64,000 bases of DNA from an uncultured Flavobacteriaceae bacterium (GTDB lineage Bacteria > Bacteroidota > Bacteroidia > Flavobacteriales > Flavobacteriaceae), in contig CANNCA010000001.1 in the NCBI GenBank assembly GCA_947503005.1, forward strand, positions 930,001 through 994,000, read 5' to 3'. This document shows positions 1 through 8,340 of this stretch, piece by piece; the stretch's first letter is position 1, and every line of letters begins with the position of its first letter. Made by a program: the position numbers and the translations under genes. The notes below the pieces were generated by a model, which did no database searches, was not told the origin of the DNA, and saw nothing but the letters and a program-made list of their open reading frames with translations.

Positions 1-1115
1 ACAAATACGTAAAATACGGATTAATAGCCGTAGCGGTTATCGTAATTCTAGGAGCAGTCGTGGTTTTTCTTAAGAAGAATAGTACTCCCGCAAAATTATA
101 TGAGACCGAAACTGTTGAAAGAAAGGATATTGTAAATCAAGTGATTGTTACCGGTAAGGTTATTCCTGAGGATGAGATTGAGATCAAACCGCAAATTTCA
201 GGAATTATCGAAAAAATATACCTCGAGGAAGGTGTAGATGTTAAGGCCGGAGACCTTATAGCAACGATAAAGATTGTTCCAAACGAACAATCGTTGAATC
301 AAGCTAGAGGGCGTGTACGAAACGCCGAAATTGCCTTAAACAACACTAAAATAGAGTACAACCGCAATAAAGCATTATTTGATAAGGGAGTTATCTCAAG
401 TCAAGACTTCAATAATATTCAACTACAATTAGATCAGTCACAACAAGAATTAACTAATGCACAAGCCGACTATCAAATAATACGTCGAGGTTCGGCAGGT
501 GGTTCGTCCACTGCCAATACCAATATCAGAGCTACAGTTGCAGGAACAATATTGGAGATTCCCGTGGAAGAAGGTGATCAGGTAATTCAGAGCAACAATT
601 TCAATGATGGTACTACCATTGCAACAATTGCTGATATGACTAAAATGATTTTTGAAGGTGAAGTAGACGAAGCTGAGGTAGGTAAGCTCAAATTGGGTAT
701 GCCTTTGGATATTAGTTTGGGTGCCTTGGAAAAATCCACCTATAACGCTAAACTCAAATTCATTGCTCCTAAAGGGATTGAAGAAGAAGGGGCTGTTCAA
801 TTCAAAATTGAAGGTGATTTGGTGGTAAGCGATAGCGCCTATGTTCGCGCTGGATATAGTGCAAATGCATCTATAGTTTTAGAAGAGAAAAAAGATGTTT
901 TGGCGATTAAAGAAGCACTGTTGCAGTTTGACAAAGAAACCGATAAACCATTCGTTGAGGTAGAGACTGGCGAGAATGAATTTGAAAAAAAAGAGCTGGA
1001 ATTAGGTGTAAGTGATGGCATCAATGTGGAGATAGTTTCTGGTCTTGATGAGGATGCCAAAATAAAAATCTGGAACGAGCTTGCACAAAAAGATAAAGAT
1101 GGGGACGATGACTAA
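1..1115 (+). CDS. Efflux periplasmic adaptor (HlyD/MacA family), 5' truncated
   Basis: Periplasmic adaptor linking an inner-membrane pump to an outer-membrane TolC channel. The reading frame is open to the first base of the window. The in-frame GTG at 60 is not the real start, because upstream codons encode a hydrophobic anchor (GLIAVAVIVILGAVVVF), so the N-terminus lies outside the window. After the anchor come a lipoyl-like half (IKPQISGIIEKIYLEEGVDV), a long helical hairpin rich in Q, N and A, a second lipoyl half (RATVAGTILEIPVEEGDQV) and beta-barrel and membrane-proximal domains. The tail is acidic and charged (KDKDGDDD). The TolC-family gene follows 46 bp downstream, supporting a tripartite exporter. 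MacA-type (ABC partner) is more likely than RND from the general look, but the pump gene is not visible. Confident in family, unsure of substrate. Confidence 0.9.
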   Translation, partial: KYVKYGLIAVAVIVILGAVVVFLKKNSTPAKLYETETVERKDIVNQVIVTGKVIPEDEIEIKPQISGIIEKIYLEEGVDVKAGDLIATIKIVPNEQSLNQARGRVRNAEIALNNTKIEYNRNKALFDKGVISSQDFNNIQLQLDQSQQELTNAQADYQIIRRGSAGGSSTANTNIRATVAGTILEIPVEEGDQVIQSNNFNDGTTIATIADMTKMIFEGEVDEAEVGKLKLGMPLDISLGALEKSTYNAKLKFIAPKGIEEEGAVQFKIEGDLVVSDSAYVRAGYSANASIVLEEKKDVLAIKEALLQFDKETDKPFVEVETGENEFEKKELELGVSDGINVEIVSGLDEDAKIKIWNELAQKDKDGDDD

Positions 1116-1161
1116 TATGCTTTAAGACATCAATCAAATTAAATAATCAAAAAATCAAAAC

Positions 1162-2511
1162 ATGAAATTTAAACTTTCAGCTATAGTGCTGGTATTTTCA
1201 ATAAGTATGGTCTTCGCTCAACAAAAACAATGGACACTTGAAGAGTGCATCGCCTATGCCGAGGAGAACAATATTTCAATTGCACAATTCGAGTTGGATT
1301 TAGAGAATGCTAAAATTGATCACTCAGATGCTTTTGGTAACTTCTTGCCGGACGCTAATGCACAAGTTAGTACATCGGCAAGCACTGGTCTTTCGTTTGA
1401 CCCTACAACTCAAGAACCTGTAACGACGACCATTCTTACGGGGAGCGGCAACCTAACCTCTACAGTCAATATTTTCAATGGTTTACGAAATATCAATCGT
1501 CTTCGTAGAGCGAAAATGAACGCACTTGCAAACCAATATCGCTTAGATGACCTCAAGGATGATATTCGCTTGAACGTCGCCAATGCCTACTTGAGTATAA
1601 TTTCTAACAAAGAAACCTTAGTGACACAGAAAGCCCAGTATACAGCTACCGAACAAGATTTGAAAAGAACAGCCGAGCTAGTTGACGCTGGAGTTCTACC
1701 TAAAGGTAATTTGCTAGATATTGAGGCCACTGCGGCTGGGCAAGAGCAGCAAATCGTGAATACGGAGAATCTCGTATTGATTTCACGAATTAATTTGGCA
1801 CAATTGCTCCAAATCACCGATTATGAGAATTTTGACGTTGCCGATGTAGATTTAGAGGTGCCACCTTCAGAGGTTACTAACCGAACTCCAAAAGAGATTT
1901 TTGCAGCGGCCCTAGCTTTCCGAAATGACATCAAATTGTCGGAGAGCAATGTAGCACTGGCAGAACAAGACCTAAAGATTTCCAAAGGGGCTCTATTACC
2001 AACGCTCGGAGCGTTTTTTAACTACAACACCCGATATTCAGATCAAGAACGATTCAATAATATTACGGGTATGTTGGAAAGGGAAAGCTTTACGGATCAA
2101 TTATGGTTGAATGATGGTATTTCATATGGAGTACAGTTGAACGTTCCAATTTTCAATCGTTTCGCAAATAGGAACAATATAAGACGTTCTGAAATCAATG
2201 TTCAGCAAACGCAATTGCAACTTGAACAGAATAAATTACAACTTGAAACGGATATTAACCAAGCTTATGTCAATGTCTTTAACTTAGCCAAAGCTTATGA
2301 GGCTGCCCAGAAAACCTTGGACGCGAGGAGATTGGCATATGACTATGCAAAAGAGAGGTATGAAGTTGGGTTGATGAATGCCTTTGATTTTAGTCAAGCA
2401 CAAGCACAGGTAGACAATGCAGAGGCATCAGTTGTACGTACCAAATATGATTACATTTTTAGTTTAAAGGTATTGGAGTTCTACTTCGGACTTCCTATTC
2501 AACTAAATTAA
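1162..2511 (+). CDS. TolC-family outer membrane efflux channel
   Basis: Outer-membrane channel of a tripartite efflux system. The 449-aa product starts with a signal peptide (KLSAIVLVFSISMVFAQQ). Two outer-membrane-efflux repeats follow, each with long amphipathic helices; the conserved opening WTLEECIAYAEENN is characteristic of Bacteroidota TolC homologues. The C-terminus (VLEFYFGLPIQLN) is also typical. The length matches the family. The gene lies 46 bp after the adaptor on the same strand and is probably co-transcribed with it. A strong hairpin terminator follows at 2531-2575, closing the operon before tsaB. What is exported cannot be read from the sequence. Confidence 0.93.
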   Translation: MKFKLSAIVLVFSISMVFAQQKQWTLEECIAYAEENNISIAQFELDLENAKIDHSDAFGNFLPDANAQVSTSASTGLSFDPTTQEPVTTTILTGSGNLTSTVNIFNGLRNINRLRRAKMNALANQYRLDDLKDDIRLNVANAYLSIISNKETLVTQKAQYTATEQDLKRTAELVDAGVLPKGNLLDIEATAAGQEQQIVNTENLVLISRINLAQLLQITDYENFDVADVDLEVPPSEVTNRTPKEIFAAALAFRNDIKLSESNVALAEQDLKISKGALLPTLGAFFNYNTRYSDQERFNNITGMLERESFTDQLWLNDGISYGVQLNVPIFNRFANRNNIRRSEINVQQTQLQLEQNKLQLETDINQAYVNVFNLAKAYEAAQKTLDARRLAYDYAKERYEVGLMNAFDFSQAQAQVDNAEASVVRTKYDYIFSLKVLEFYFGLPIQLN

Positions 2512-2530
2512 AAGTTAGTGTTTAATTGGG

Positions 2531-2575
2531 AAAAGACCCGGCAGCTTCGAAAGAACTGCAATGGGTCTTTTTTTT
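2531..2575 (+). terminator. Rho-independent terminator after the efflux operon
   Basis: The arm AAAAGACCC (2531-2539) pairs with GGGTCTTTT (2563-2571). Inside it GCAG (2541-2544) pairs with CTGC, and a run of T follows. It lies 19 bp after the TolC-family stop and just before the tsaB promoter. Confidence 0.8.
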
Positions 2576-2590
2576 GCTCTCCTTTAAACG

Positions 2591-2598
2591 TAATTTTG
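2591..2598 (+). promoter_or_regulatory. Bacteroidota -7 box of tsaB
   Basis: TAATTTTG is a full match to the TAnnTTTG consensus. It ends 8 bases before the ATG at 2607, implying a very short leader. No convincing -33 TTG at normal spacing was seen. Confidence 0.45.
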
Positions 2599-2606
2599 CA
2601 ATCGAT

Positions 2607-3281
2607 ATGGCGATTATTCTAAACTTAGAGACAGCGACTACCAATTGTTCGGTAAGCATTGCAGAAAATGGCAACGTGCTTGTGATTAAAGAACACAATA
2701 CGCCCAATTACTCCCATTCCGAACAATTGCACGTGTTTATCCTAGAAGTGGTTCAGAAAACTTCTTTGACCTTGAATGACATTGATGCGGTTGCTGTAAG
2801 TAAGGGTCCTGGGTCTTATACAGGATTGCGAATAGGGGTTTCGGCGGCAAAAGGACTGTGTTTTGCTCTGGATGTTCCACTGATTTCAATCGCGACATTG
2901 ACAAGTATGGCAAATCAAGTAAGTGGCAGCTATAATTTTATTATTCCTCTTTTGGATGCCAGACGCATGGAGGTCTATTCGGCGGTTTTTAATTCGGAAT
3001 TGGATGAAATCAGGGATACCAAAGCTGAAATAATCGAAGGCGATTCTTTCTCCGAATATGCTGAAAAAGGCAAAGTGCTTTTAATGGGCAGTGGAGCTCA
3101 AAAGTGTAGTGGGTTTTTAAAGCATCCTAATATTGATTATGATTTTGACGTGGTTCCTTCTGCGAATGAAATGGCTCGTTTGTCCTATAAAAAATTTCAA
3201 AAAAAAAACTTTGAAGACCTAGCGTATTTTGAACCCTTTTATTTGAAAGATTTCATTCTGCAAAAAAAGAAAACAAACTAG
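2607..3281 (+). CDS. tsaB: tRNA threonylcarbamoyladenosine biosynthesis protein TsaB
   Basis: TsaB pairs with the Kae1/TsaD ATPase in forming t6A at position 37 of ANN-decoding tRNAs. The product is about 224 aa. It opens with the actin-like/ASKHA strand ILNLETATTNCSVSI and carries the hallmark SKGPGSYTGLRIGVSAAKG near residues 62-80. The frame is open further upstream, to an ATG at 2526, but those codons overlap the terminator and the -7 box. The ATG at 2607 places ILNLET at the N-terminus as in other TsaB proteins, so it is chosen. The poly-A-rich end (FQKKNFEDL, LQKKKTN) is ordinary for the group. The downstream gene is convergent. Confidence 0.95.
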   Translation: MAIILNLETATTNCSVSIAENGNVLVIKEHNTPNYSHSEQLHVFILEVVQKTSLTLNDIDAVAVSKGPGSYTGLRIGVSAAKGLCFALDVPLISIATLTSMANQVSGSYNFIIPLLDARRMEVYSAVFNSELDEIRDTKAEIIEGDSFSEYAEKGKVLLMGSGAQKCSGFLKHPNIDYDFDVVPSANEMARLSYKKFQKKNFEDLAYFEPFYLKDFILQKKKTN

Positions 3282-3293
3282 TTTTGATTTTTT

Positions 3294-4055
3294 TTAGCTC
3301 TTGATTTGTTTTGGTAGTGCTTTCTGGGCGATTATAGTATTATAGTATTCGAGTAACTGAATAACATCCTCTTCTTTTCTTAATTTCAAATCATTTTCAG
3401 TTATAAAATAGTCTAACATGTTTTTATAGGTGGGGTCAAGATGGGTTAGAATAGTCGATTTGTTCAAGTTAATTTCAATCGCGGGCTTTTTGTCAATCAT
3501 GAGGTAGTGTGCGGTGGCGTCTCTGTAATAGCCTTTAGCAACAAGGCCATAACCATTATCCGTATGTTGGTAACGCCATTTTCCTAGTTCTAATTCTTTT
3601 TTTGGCATAATTAGCAATTTTACGTATCCGAAGTTTAAAGGATTGAAATATCCCAACTTTTCAGTTTTTCCATCGAGATATTTTTTGATTAAAAATTGGC
3701 GACCACCAAAGGTTGCTGATACATAGGGTCGGCGAAGAAGTTCCTTAGTTATTGTATCTTCTTTTATAAATTCTATTACGTCTTTAGCCGCATTATATCG
3801 CATTTTAGCCCGGAAACCCAATTTTTCTTGAATGATTGCTTTTCCCTGTTGATAGTCATCTTCTAAAAAAGGTGAATTCTCGATGAGCACCGATGACTTG
3901 ATATACTCCCTTCCAAGATTGTTATTATAGTTTTGTTCAAATGTACTTGGCAACATAGAGCCGATACCAATACTTGTGGGGGTAGGGTCTGGAGGCATCA
4001 TCTGGCCAAAAGAAATGGATGAAATTAAAAACAAAAGCATAACAGAAATTTTCAT
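3294..4055 (-). CDS. Secreted protein of unknown family, paralogue A
   Basis: Not recognised as a named family. The start is set at the ATG at 4055, which gives a clear signal peptide (MKISVMLLFLISSISFGQ); an ATG 33 bases upstream would bury it. The mature part has about 235 residues. It contains KMRYNAAKDVIEF and LLRRPYVSATFGGR-type strands and a conserved end, LRKEEDVIQLLEYYN. The upstream neighbour has the same layout (ALMRYNAYYDSIEL, LLRRKSIEANFDG, LKKESDVIKLIDYYN), so the two are tandem duplicates. The corrected start leaves 22 bp between them, consistent with one operon. The proteins are periplasmic or outer-surface; the function is unknown. Confidence 0.8.
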   Translation of the reverse strand: MKISVMLLFLISSISFGQMMPPDPTPTSIGIGSMLPSTFEQNYNNNLGREYIKSSVLIENSPFLEDDYQQGKAIIQEKLGFRAKMRYNAAKDVIEFIKEDTITKELLRRPYVSATFGGRQFLIKKYLDGKTEKLGYFNPLNFGYVKLLIMPKKELELGKWRYQHTDNGYGLVAKGYYRDATAHYLMIDKKPAIEINLNKSTILTHLDPTYKNMLDYFITENDLKLRKEEDVIQLLEYYNTIIAQKALPKQIKS

Positions 4056-4077
4056 AATGCAGGTGTTAAATTTAGCT

Positions 4078-4761
4078 TCAGGTGCCATTGTCAGATGAAT
4101 GAGGAACTAGTGAATTGTAATAGTCTATTAACTTGATTACATCACTTTCCTTTTTCAAATCCAGTTTTTCCATCGCCATGTACTTCTTGACTTCAGCAAT
4201 GTTTTTGTTCAGGTGTTTCAAAATCTGTTTTTTGCTCAACTTTGTTTTAGTAGCTGGTGAGTCCCCGGTTCGTATAAAATAAGAAGAAACGTCTTTATAT
4301 GTTGGCGGGTCGTACTTGTCATAACCGTCTTCGGGTTTCTCTGCTTGAACGAACAGTTTTTTGGGCCTGAAGAGTAACATGATTTCACCTTCATTTAGCG
4401 GGTTAAAGTATGCTTCACGAACCTTTCCCGCTTCGGAGTAATTAAATATTTTATAGGTCTTACCATCAAAATTGGCTTCGATGCTTTTTCTTCTCAAAAG
4501 TTTACGGGACACCCCATTTTCGTCTAAAAGCTCGATGGAATCATAATATGCGTTGTAACGCATTAAGGCTTTGGTTTTACTATTACCATTAATTATGGTT
4601 TCTCCTTCTTTATAGATAGGATTCACAAAAGGTGTACCCTCAATCGGTACTTCTCTAAATACTATTCCAGCTTGTGTATCAGTGGTAATACCGGATCCAT
4701 TGCCCACAACTTGTGCAAATGTGAAAATGGGAGTTAGTAAAATGAGTAGTAGAAGTTTCAT
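4078..4761 (-). CDS. Secreted protein of unknown family, paralogue B
   Basis: A 227-aa exported protein with signal peptide MKLLLLILLTPIFTFAQ. It shares its whole architecture with the next gene on the same strand: a MRYNA motif, a LLRRK motif followed by a beta-rich F-DGK segment, YFNPLNEGEIMLLF, and a terminal DVIKLIDYYNSL helix. A duplication of a single ancestral gene is the simplest explanation. No catalytic signature was seen. It is probably the first gene of a two-gene operon. The 227-bp gap upstream separates it from the mscS-type gene. Confidence 0.8.
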   Translation of the reverse strand: MKLLLLILLTPIFTFAQVVGNGSGITTDTQAGIVFREVPIEGTPFVNPIYKEGETIINGNSKTKALMRYNAYYDSIELLDENGVSRKLLRRKSIEANFDGKTYKIFNYSEAGKVREAYFNPLNEGEIMLLFRPKKLFVQAEKPEDGYDKYDPPTYKDVSSYFIRTGDSPATKTKLSKKQILKHLNKNIAEVKKYMAMEKLDLKKESDVIKLIDYYNSLVPHSSDNGT

Positions 4762-4878
4762 CTTTGTATTATTTTAGGTTAGCAAGTTCAACTTTATTGA
4801 CCAAAAAAACAAAGTAGTAATTTGTAAGAAATAGGCGGCTTTGTGCTGTCAAAAACCACAAAAATTAAACCAAACTAT

Positions 4879-4986
4879 ATGCTTAGTCAAAAAATATTCA
4901 AGACTTTGAATAGAAAAGATAATGAAATGGCAACAATGCTAAATTCCATAAAGTTGCAAAATCCTACGGAATATGTAAAATTCTGA
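4879..4986 (+). CDS. Possible small protein (35 aa)
   Basis: An ATG-to-TGA frame of 35 codons on the + strand, in the gap between two - strand genes. It is preceded by an A-rich stretch (ACCACAAAAATTAAACCAAACT) of the type that acts as a ribosome entry site in Bacteroidota. The product (start MLSQKIFKTLNRKDNEM, end TEYVKF) is basic, soluble and non-repetitive. It ends 3 bp before the stop of the convergent MscS-type gene. No clear promoter was seen. It could be a real small gene or chance. Confidence 0.25.
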   Translation: MLSQKIFKTLNRKDNEMATMLNSIKLQNPTEYVKF

Positions 4987-4988
4987 AA

Positions 4989-5810
4989 CTATTTCATATG
5001 AATGTCGCGCTGTGGAAAAGGTATTTCTATTCCCGCTGCATCAAATCTGTTTTTGGCCTCTTCGATAACGTAAAAGTGGGCTGGCCAAAATACGGTATTA
5101 TGTGCCCAAAATCGCAATGTAAGATTTACGGAGCTATCGCCAAGAGCGTCAACGTATACTTCAGGAATAGGATCTTCTAAAATGTTTTCATTTTCTGCAC
5201 ATATTTGCAGAAGTATGTCTTTCGCATTTTTGATGTTCGATCCATAGCCTATACCAATTTTTATATTGTCTCTTCTGGTACTCATGGTGTTGTAATTGAT
5301 CAAGTTGTCGTTTGACAACTTTCCGTTGGGCAAAACAGCAATCTGATTTCCAAAAGTGGTCAATTTGGTATAGAAAATAGTAATTTCTTTAACCGTGCCG
5401 TCAACCCCCTGCGCCGAAATGAAATCCCCCACTTTGAAGGGTTTAAAAAGTAAAATTAACACCCCGCCGGCAAAATTGGATAAAGACCCTTGTAAGGCCA
5501 GTCCTATGGCAAGGCCTGCTGCACCAACAATTGCTACGAGTGATGAAGACTTGACCCCTAGTTGGGTTACGACCAAAACAAAGAGAATTATTTTCAAAGC
5601 AATGCTTATAAAACTTTGTAAAAAAGTTTCTAACGCCGGATCATAGTCTTTTCTGATAAAAAACTTTCGGACCATATTGTTCAAAAAACGAACTACCCAT
5701 AACCCTACTATAAAAATCAAAATCGCCATGATTAGGTTGGGCAATGCACTCCAAAGCCACGCAATGGCGTTATCAATGTGTTGTTTGTAATTCGTTATTT
5801 CTTCCATCAT
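4989..5810 (-). CDS. Small-conductance mechanosensitive channel (MscS family)
   Basis: Inner-membrane tension-gated channel protecting against hypo-osmotic shock. At 273 aa it is close to E. coli MscS in size. Three predicted membrane segments occupy about residues 20-45, 65-85 and 90-120. The third is the pore helix, rich in G and A (VGAAGLAIGLALQGSLSNFAGGVLIL). The beta domain follows (FKVGDFISAQGVDGTVKEI), then the alpha/beta cage ending in a C-terminal amphipathic strand (EIPFPQRDIHMK). The start has two consecutive ATG codons; the first is used. The gene appears monocistronic: a strong hairpin at 5894-5925 separates it from the dodecin gene upstream. Confidence 0.95.
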   Translation of the reverse strand: MMEEITNYKQHIDNAIAWLWSALPNLIMAILIFIVGLWVVRFLNNMVRKFFIRKDYDPALETFLQSFISIALKIILFVLVVTQLGVKSSSLVAIVGAAGLAIGLALQGSLSNFAGGVLILLFKPFKVGDFISAQGVDGTVKEITIFYTKLTTFGNQIAVLPNGKLSNDNLINYNTMSTRRDNIKIGIGYGSNIKNAKDILLQICAENENILEDPIPEVYVDALGDSSVNLTLRFWAHNTVFWPAHFYVIEEAKNRFDAAGIEIPFPQRDIHMK

Positions 5811-5893
5811 GGTTTAGGTAATCAATCCATTAAAATTAGATTTTCTACAAGGATAAAGACATTAAAATTTATGAATAAAAAAAGGAATCAAAG

Positions 5894-5925
5894 AAAAAGC
5901 GCCGACTTCCTAGTGGGCGCTTTTT
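5894..5925 (-). terminator. Terminator of the dodecin transcript
   Basis: A perfect 10-bp inverted repeat, AAAAAGCGCC (5894-5903) and GGCGCTTTTT (5916-5925), with a 12-base loop. Read on the - strand it is a GC stem followed by T's, 20 bp after the dodecin stop. It should stop dodecin transcription before mscS. Confidence 0.85.
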
Positions 5926-5944
5926 CATTTTCAGCTTGAACATT

Positions 5945-6145
5945 TTATTTCACTTCAAAAGTGATTTTTACGTTAACGCGATAATCTGATATTTCTCCAT
6001 TATCAACCGTTGCACTCTGTTCATTTAAATATACCGAACGGATATTCTTTACAGATTTTGAAGCTTGATCCACTGCTTTTTTTGTGGCATCCTCCCAACT
6101 TTTATCGGAATTCGCCAATACTTCTATAACTTTTAATACTGCCAT
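5945..6145 (-). CDS. Dodecin family flavin-binding protein
   Basis: Dodecins form hollow dodecamers that bind and buffer flavins (FMN, riboflavin, or CoA plus FMN). The 66-aa product has the full family length and pattern: VLKVIEVLANSDKSWEDAT, then the helix KAVDQASKSVKNIRSV, then the strands VDNGEISDYRVNVKITFEV. The Trp at residue 17 and the DNGEISDYRV turn are as expected. The gene lies 69 bp downstream of nifU on the same strand. An 8-bp inverted repeat sits between them (6173-6195), and its own terminator follows. It is cytoplasmic. Confidence 0.93.
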   Translation of the reverse strand: MAVLKVIEVLANSDKSWEDATKKAVDQASKSVKNIRSVYLNEQSATVDNGEISDYRVNVKITFEVK

Positions 6146-6172
6146 AATTTTATTATTTGATTTTTCTCAAAG

Positions 6173-6195
6173 TACGAATTAAAAATGAATTCGTA
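6173..6195. repeat. Inverted repeat between nifU-type gene and dodecin gene
   Basis: TACGAATT and AATTCGTA form 8-bp perfect arms around a 7-base spacer. There is no T-run, so it is a poor terminator. It overlaps a sequence resembling a -7 box for dodecin (TACTTTG on the - strand), so it could be an operator or an mRNA 3' end hairpin. Confidence 0.4.
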
Positions 6196-6214
6196 AGAAA
6201 AATCGAAAGCAAAA

Positions 6215-7117
6215 TCAGCCATTTAATGCAACGACTTCATTGATTTTATCACCCATCATATTTTTAAGCATGGTCTCGATACCATTCTTTAAAGTAAAGG
6301 TAGACGAAGGGCAACCGCTACAAGCGCCTTGTAAAATTACGTTAACGGTTTTGGTTTCTTCTTCGTACGATTTGAAAAGGATATTACCGCCATCACTTGC
6401 CACGGCAGGTTTCACATATTCTTCTAAAATGTCAATGATTTGAAGTGATGTATCGTCATATTCTACAGCTTCTTCCTCGATTGCCGGGGCTTTTGTCGCA
6501 GTTGGCCCTATTTTTTCAGTTGCAACAACCTCTTTACCATCGGCAATAAAGTTTCTGATGAGCTCTCTTACTTCCATTGTGATATCATCCCATTCGACAA
6601 CGTCATACTTGCTTACTGAAACATAGTTTTCATCAATAAAAACTTGCTTGACAAAAGGAAATTGAAAAAGAGCGGTCGCCAATTCAGAGTCTTTTGCTTC
6701 TTCAATATTCTTAAATTCAAAAGTGGCAGGAACAATTTTTCGGCTTGCTACAAATTTCATAGTTGCCGGATTTGGGGTTACCTCGGCATAAACGGTTACA
6801 GCTACAGGTTTTGTAGTTTCCTCTTCGATAACCACCGGTTCACCGGCATTGAGATATTCCACCAATTGTTGGGCAACCTCATCTTTTACATCACTCCATT
6901 CAACAATGTCAAAGCGTTCCAGACCTATGAAATTACCTGAAATATAAACTGTCTTTATGAATGGTAGATAGAATAGTTGCTGTGCCAATGGAGCGTTTTT
7001 GGCTTCGTCAATATTCTTGAATTCATAATTCTTATGTTTAGTTATAAAATGATTGGTCTCGAATTTTAATATTGCGGGGTTATTGGTTTGAACCACTGTA
7101 ATTGAATACTCTTTCAT
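6215..7117 (-). CDS. NifU-family iron-sulfur cluster scaffold with duplicated N-terminal domain
   Basis: Cytoplasmic Fe-S cluster scaffold or carrier. The 300-aa protein has two tandem Nfu N-terminal-like domains, about residues 5-95 and 106-200. They share matching segments: NPAILKFETN versus NPATMKFVAS, YEFKNIDEAK versus FEFKNIEEAK, and RFDIVEWSDV versus KYDVVEWDDI. An acidic linker (EEEAVEYDD) leads to a C-terminal NifU domain with the cluster-binding CxxC (GACSGCPSS) near residue 268. The start ATG at 7117 is unambiguous. The dodecin gene follows on the same strand. A hairpin-rich 80-bp spacer precedes the gene. Confidence 0.92.
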   Translation of the reverse strand: MKEYSITVVQTNNPAILKFETNHFITKHKNYEFKNIDEAKNAPLAQQLFYLPFIKTVYISGNFIGLERFDIVEWSDVKDEVAQQLVEYLNAGEPVVIEEETTKPVAVTVYAEVTPNPATMKFVASRKIVPATFEFKNIEEAKDSELATALFQFPFVKQVFIDENYVSVSKYDVVEWDDITMEVRELIRNFIADGKEVVATEKIGPTATKAPAIEEEAVEYDDTSLQIIDILEEYVKPAVASDGGNILFKSYEEETKTVNVILQGACSGCPSSTFTLKNGIETMLKNMMGDKINEVVALNG

Positions 7118-7148
7118 TTGCTTTTTTTTATGAACCTGTAGAGGTCAG

Positions 7149-7167
7149 GCCTGCCTTTCCGGCAGAC
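7149..7167. repeat. Small GC-rich hairpin
   Basis: CTGCC (7151-7155) and GGCAG (7161-7165) flank TTTCC. The stem extends past one mismatch by one further pair. This GC-rich patch stands out in an AT-rich spacer between two divergent genes. It may be a remnant of a dispersed repeat; no second copy was seen in this window. Confidence 0.35.
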
Positions 7168-7345
7168 GGGTGTAATTTGACATTAAATTACTGATTTGTA
7201 TCAAGCATGTATAATGGCGTATCTCTTCAGATTTTGTGATGAGCAAAAATACGAAGTAAATCAAGTTAAAGCCAAGATAATATTGTTGCATTTCATCCGT
7301 TATACTGTATATTTAGTCGATGCTAATATTATCCCCAGCGCTTAT

Positions 7346-8338
7346 ATGAAGCTCCGTTTGATGTCCCTTCTTGCTTTCATTGTCTTTGGCTTTCAGTCAT
7401 TTGCACAAGAGGGCATTCCGGTTTATTTTGATTATCTGGCCGATAATTACTATCTCGTATACCCTTCAATGGCGGGCATAGGAGAAGGTGGTAAAATTAG
7501 AGGTACTGCAAGAAAACAGTGGTTCAATGTTGATCAGGCACCTAGCTTGCAGACTTTGAACGCCCATTTTCGCCTAGGAGAGTCAAATAGTGGTATCGGA
7601 GCAATAGTATTTAATGATGCCAACGGCTACCATTCTCAAACAGGGGTCAAAGTAACATATGCCCACCACTTAAAACTGGGGGGAGATATTCGATACCTGA
7701 ACCAACTTTCTTTTGGACTCAGTGTTGGAATTCTACAAAGTAATTTAGATGAGACCGAATTTCGCTCAGTTATACCAGATCCAGTAATCACAGGAACGAA
7801 CAATAGTGTTAGTTACGGCAATATTGATTTGGGATTTTCTTATAGTAAGATGGAGTTTTATGCACATTTTGCTGCCCTGAATCTTTTAGGCACCGGGCGT
7901 GATCTTTATTCGGCCATTGAATTTGACAACCTCAGAAGGTATCTAATTTCTGCCGGATACATAATCGGCAAAAATGAGGTGCAAATTGAACCTTCGGTAT
8001 TGTTTCAACTCACTGACTTCACCAAGGAAAAGACCATCGATATCAATGGAAAAATTTATAAGGATGTCGATTTCGGAAGAATTTGGGGTGGAATTTCGTA
8101 TCGTAGAAGTTTTGATGGAGCGCAGTTTCAAACTGACGGTAGTTTTGGTGAACAACGTTTACAACTGATTACGCCAATTGTCGGAGCCAACATTGGTAAT
8201 TTCTTAGTGTCATATAATTATTCCTATCAAATAGGTGATATACGTTTTGACAATGGTGGCTTTCATCAGATTACTTTAGGGTACGATTTTGGTCAGTCAG
8301 AAAGAAAGTACGACTGTTATTGCCCGGCTGCACAATAA
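7346..8338 (+). CDS. PorP/SprF family outer membrane protein (solitary)
   Basis: Type IX secretion-associated beta-barrel protein of about 330 aa. The start is set at the ATG at 7346, which gives the signal peptide MKLRLMSLLAFIVFGFQSFAQ; the frame extends 150 bp further upstream without a signal-like sequence. The family signature is visible in YLADNYYLVYPSMAGIG, then RKQWFNVDQAPSLQTLNAHF, then alternating barrel strands, and the last strand HQITLGYDFGQSERK. A tail with CYCPAAQ follows the last strand. Unlike the other two PorP copies in this window, it has no CHU_C adhesin next to it. The neighbours are NifU (divergent) and a VWA lipoprotein (convergent). Confidence 0.9.
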   Translation: MKLRLMSLLAFIVFGFQSFAQEGIPVYFDYLADNYYLVYPSMAGIGEGGKIRGTARKQWFNVDQAPSLQTLNAHFRLGESNSGIGAIVFNDANGYHSQTGVKVTYAHHLKLGGDIRYLNQLSFGLSVGILQSNLDETEFRSVIPDPVITGTNNSVSYGNIDLGFSYSKMEFYAHFAALNLLGTGRDLYSAIEFDNLRRYLISAGYIIGKNEVQIEPSVLFQLTDFTKEKTIDINGKIYKDVDFGRIWGGISYRRSFDGAQFQTDGSFGEQRLQLITPIVGANIGNFLVSYNYSYQIGDIRFDNGGFHQITLGYDFGQSERKYDCYCPAAQ

Positions 8339-8340
8339 AA

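Noticed and set aside
2526-2606. Upstream in-frame start for tsaB
   Set aside because: It would overlap the efflux-operon terminator and the -7 box and add residues not seen in TsaB proteins.
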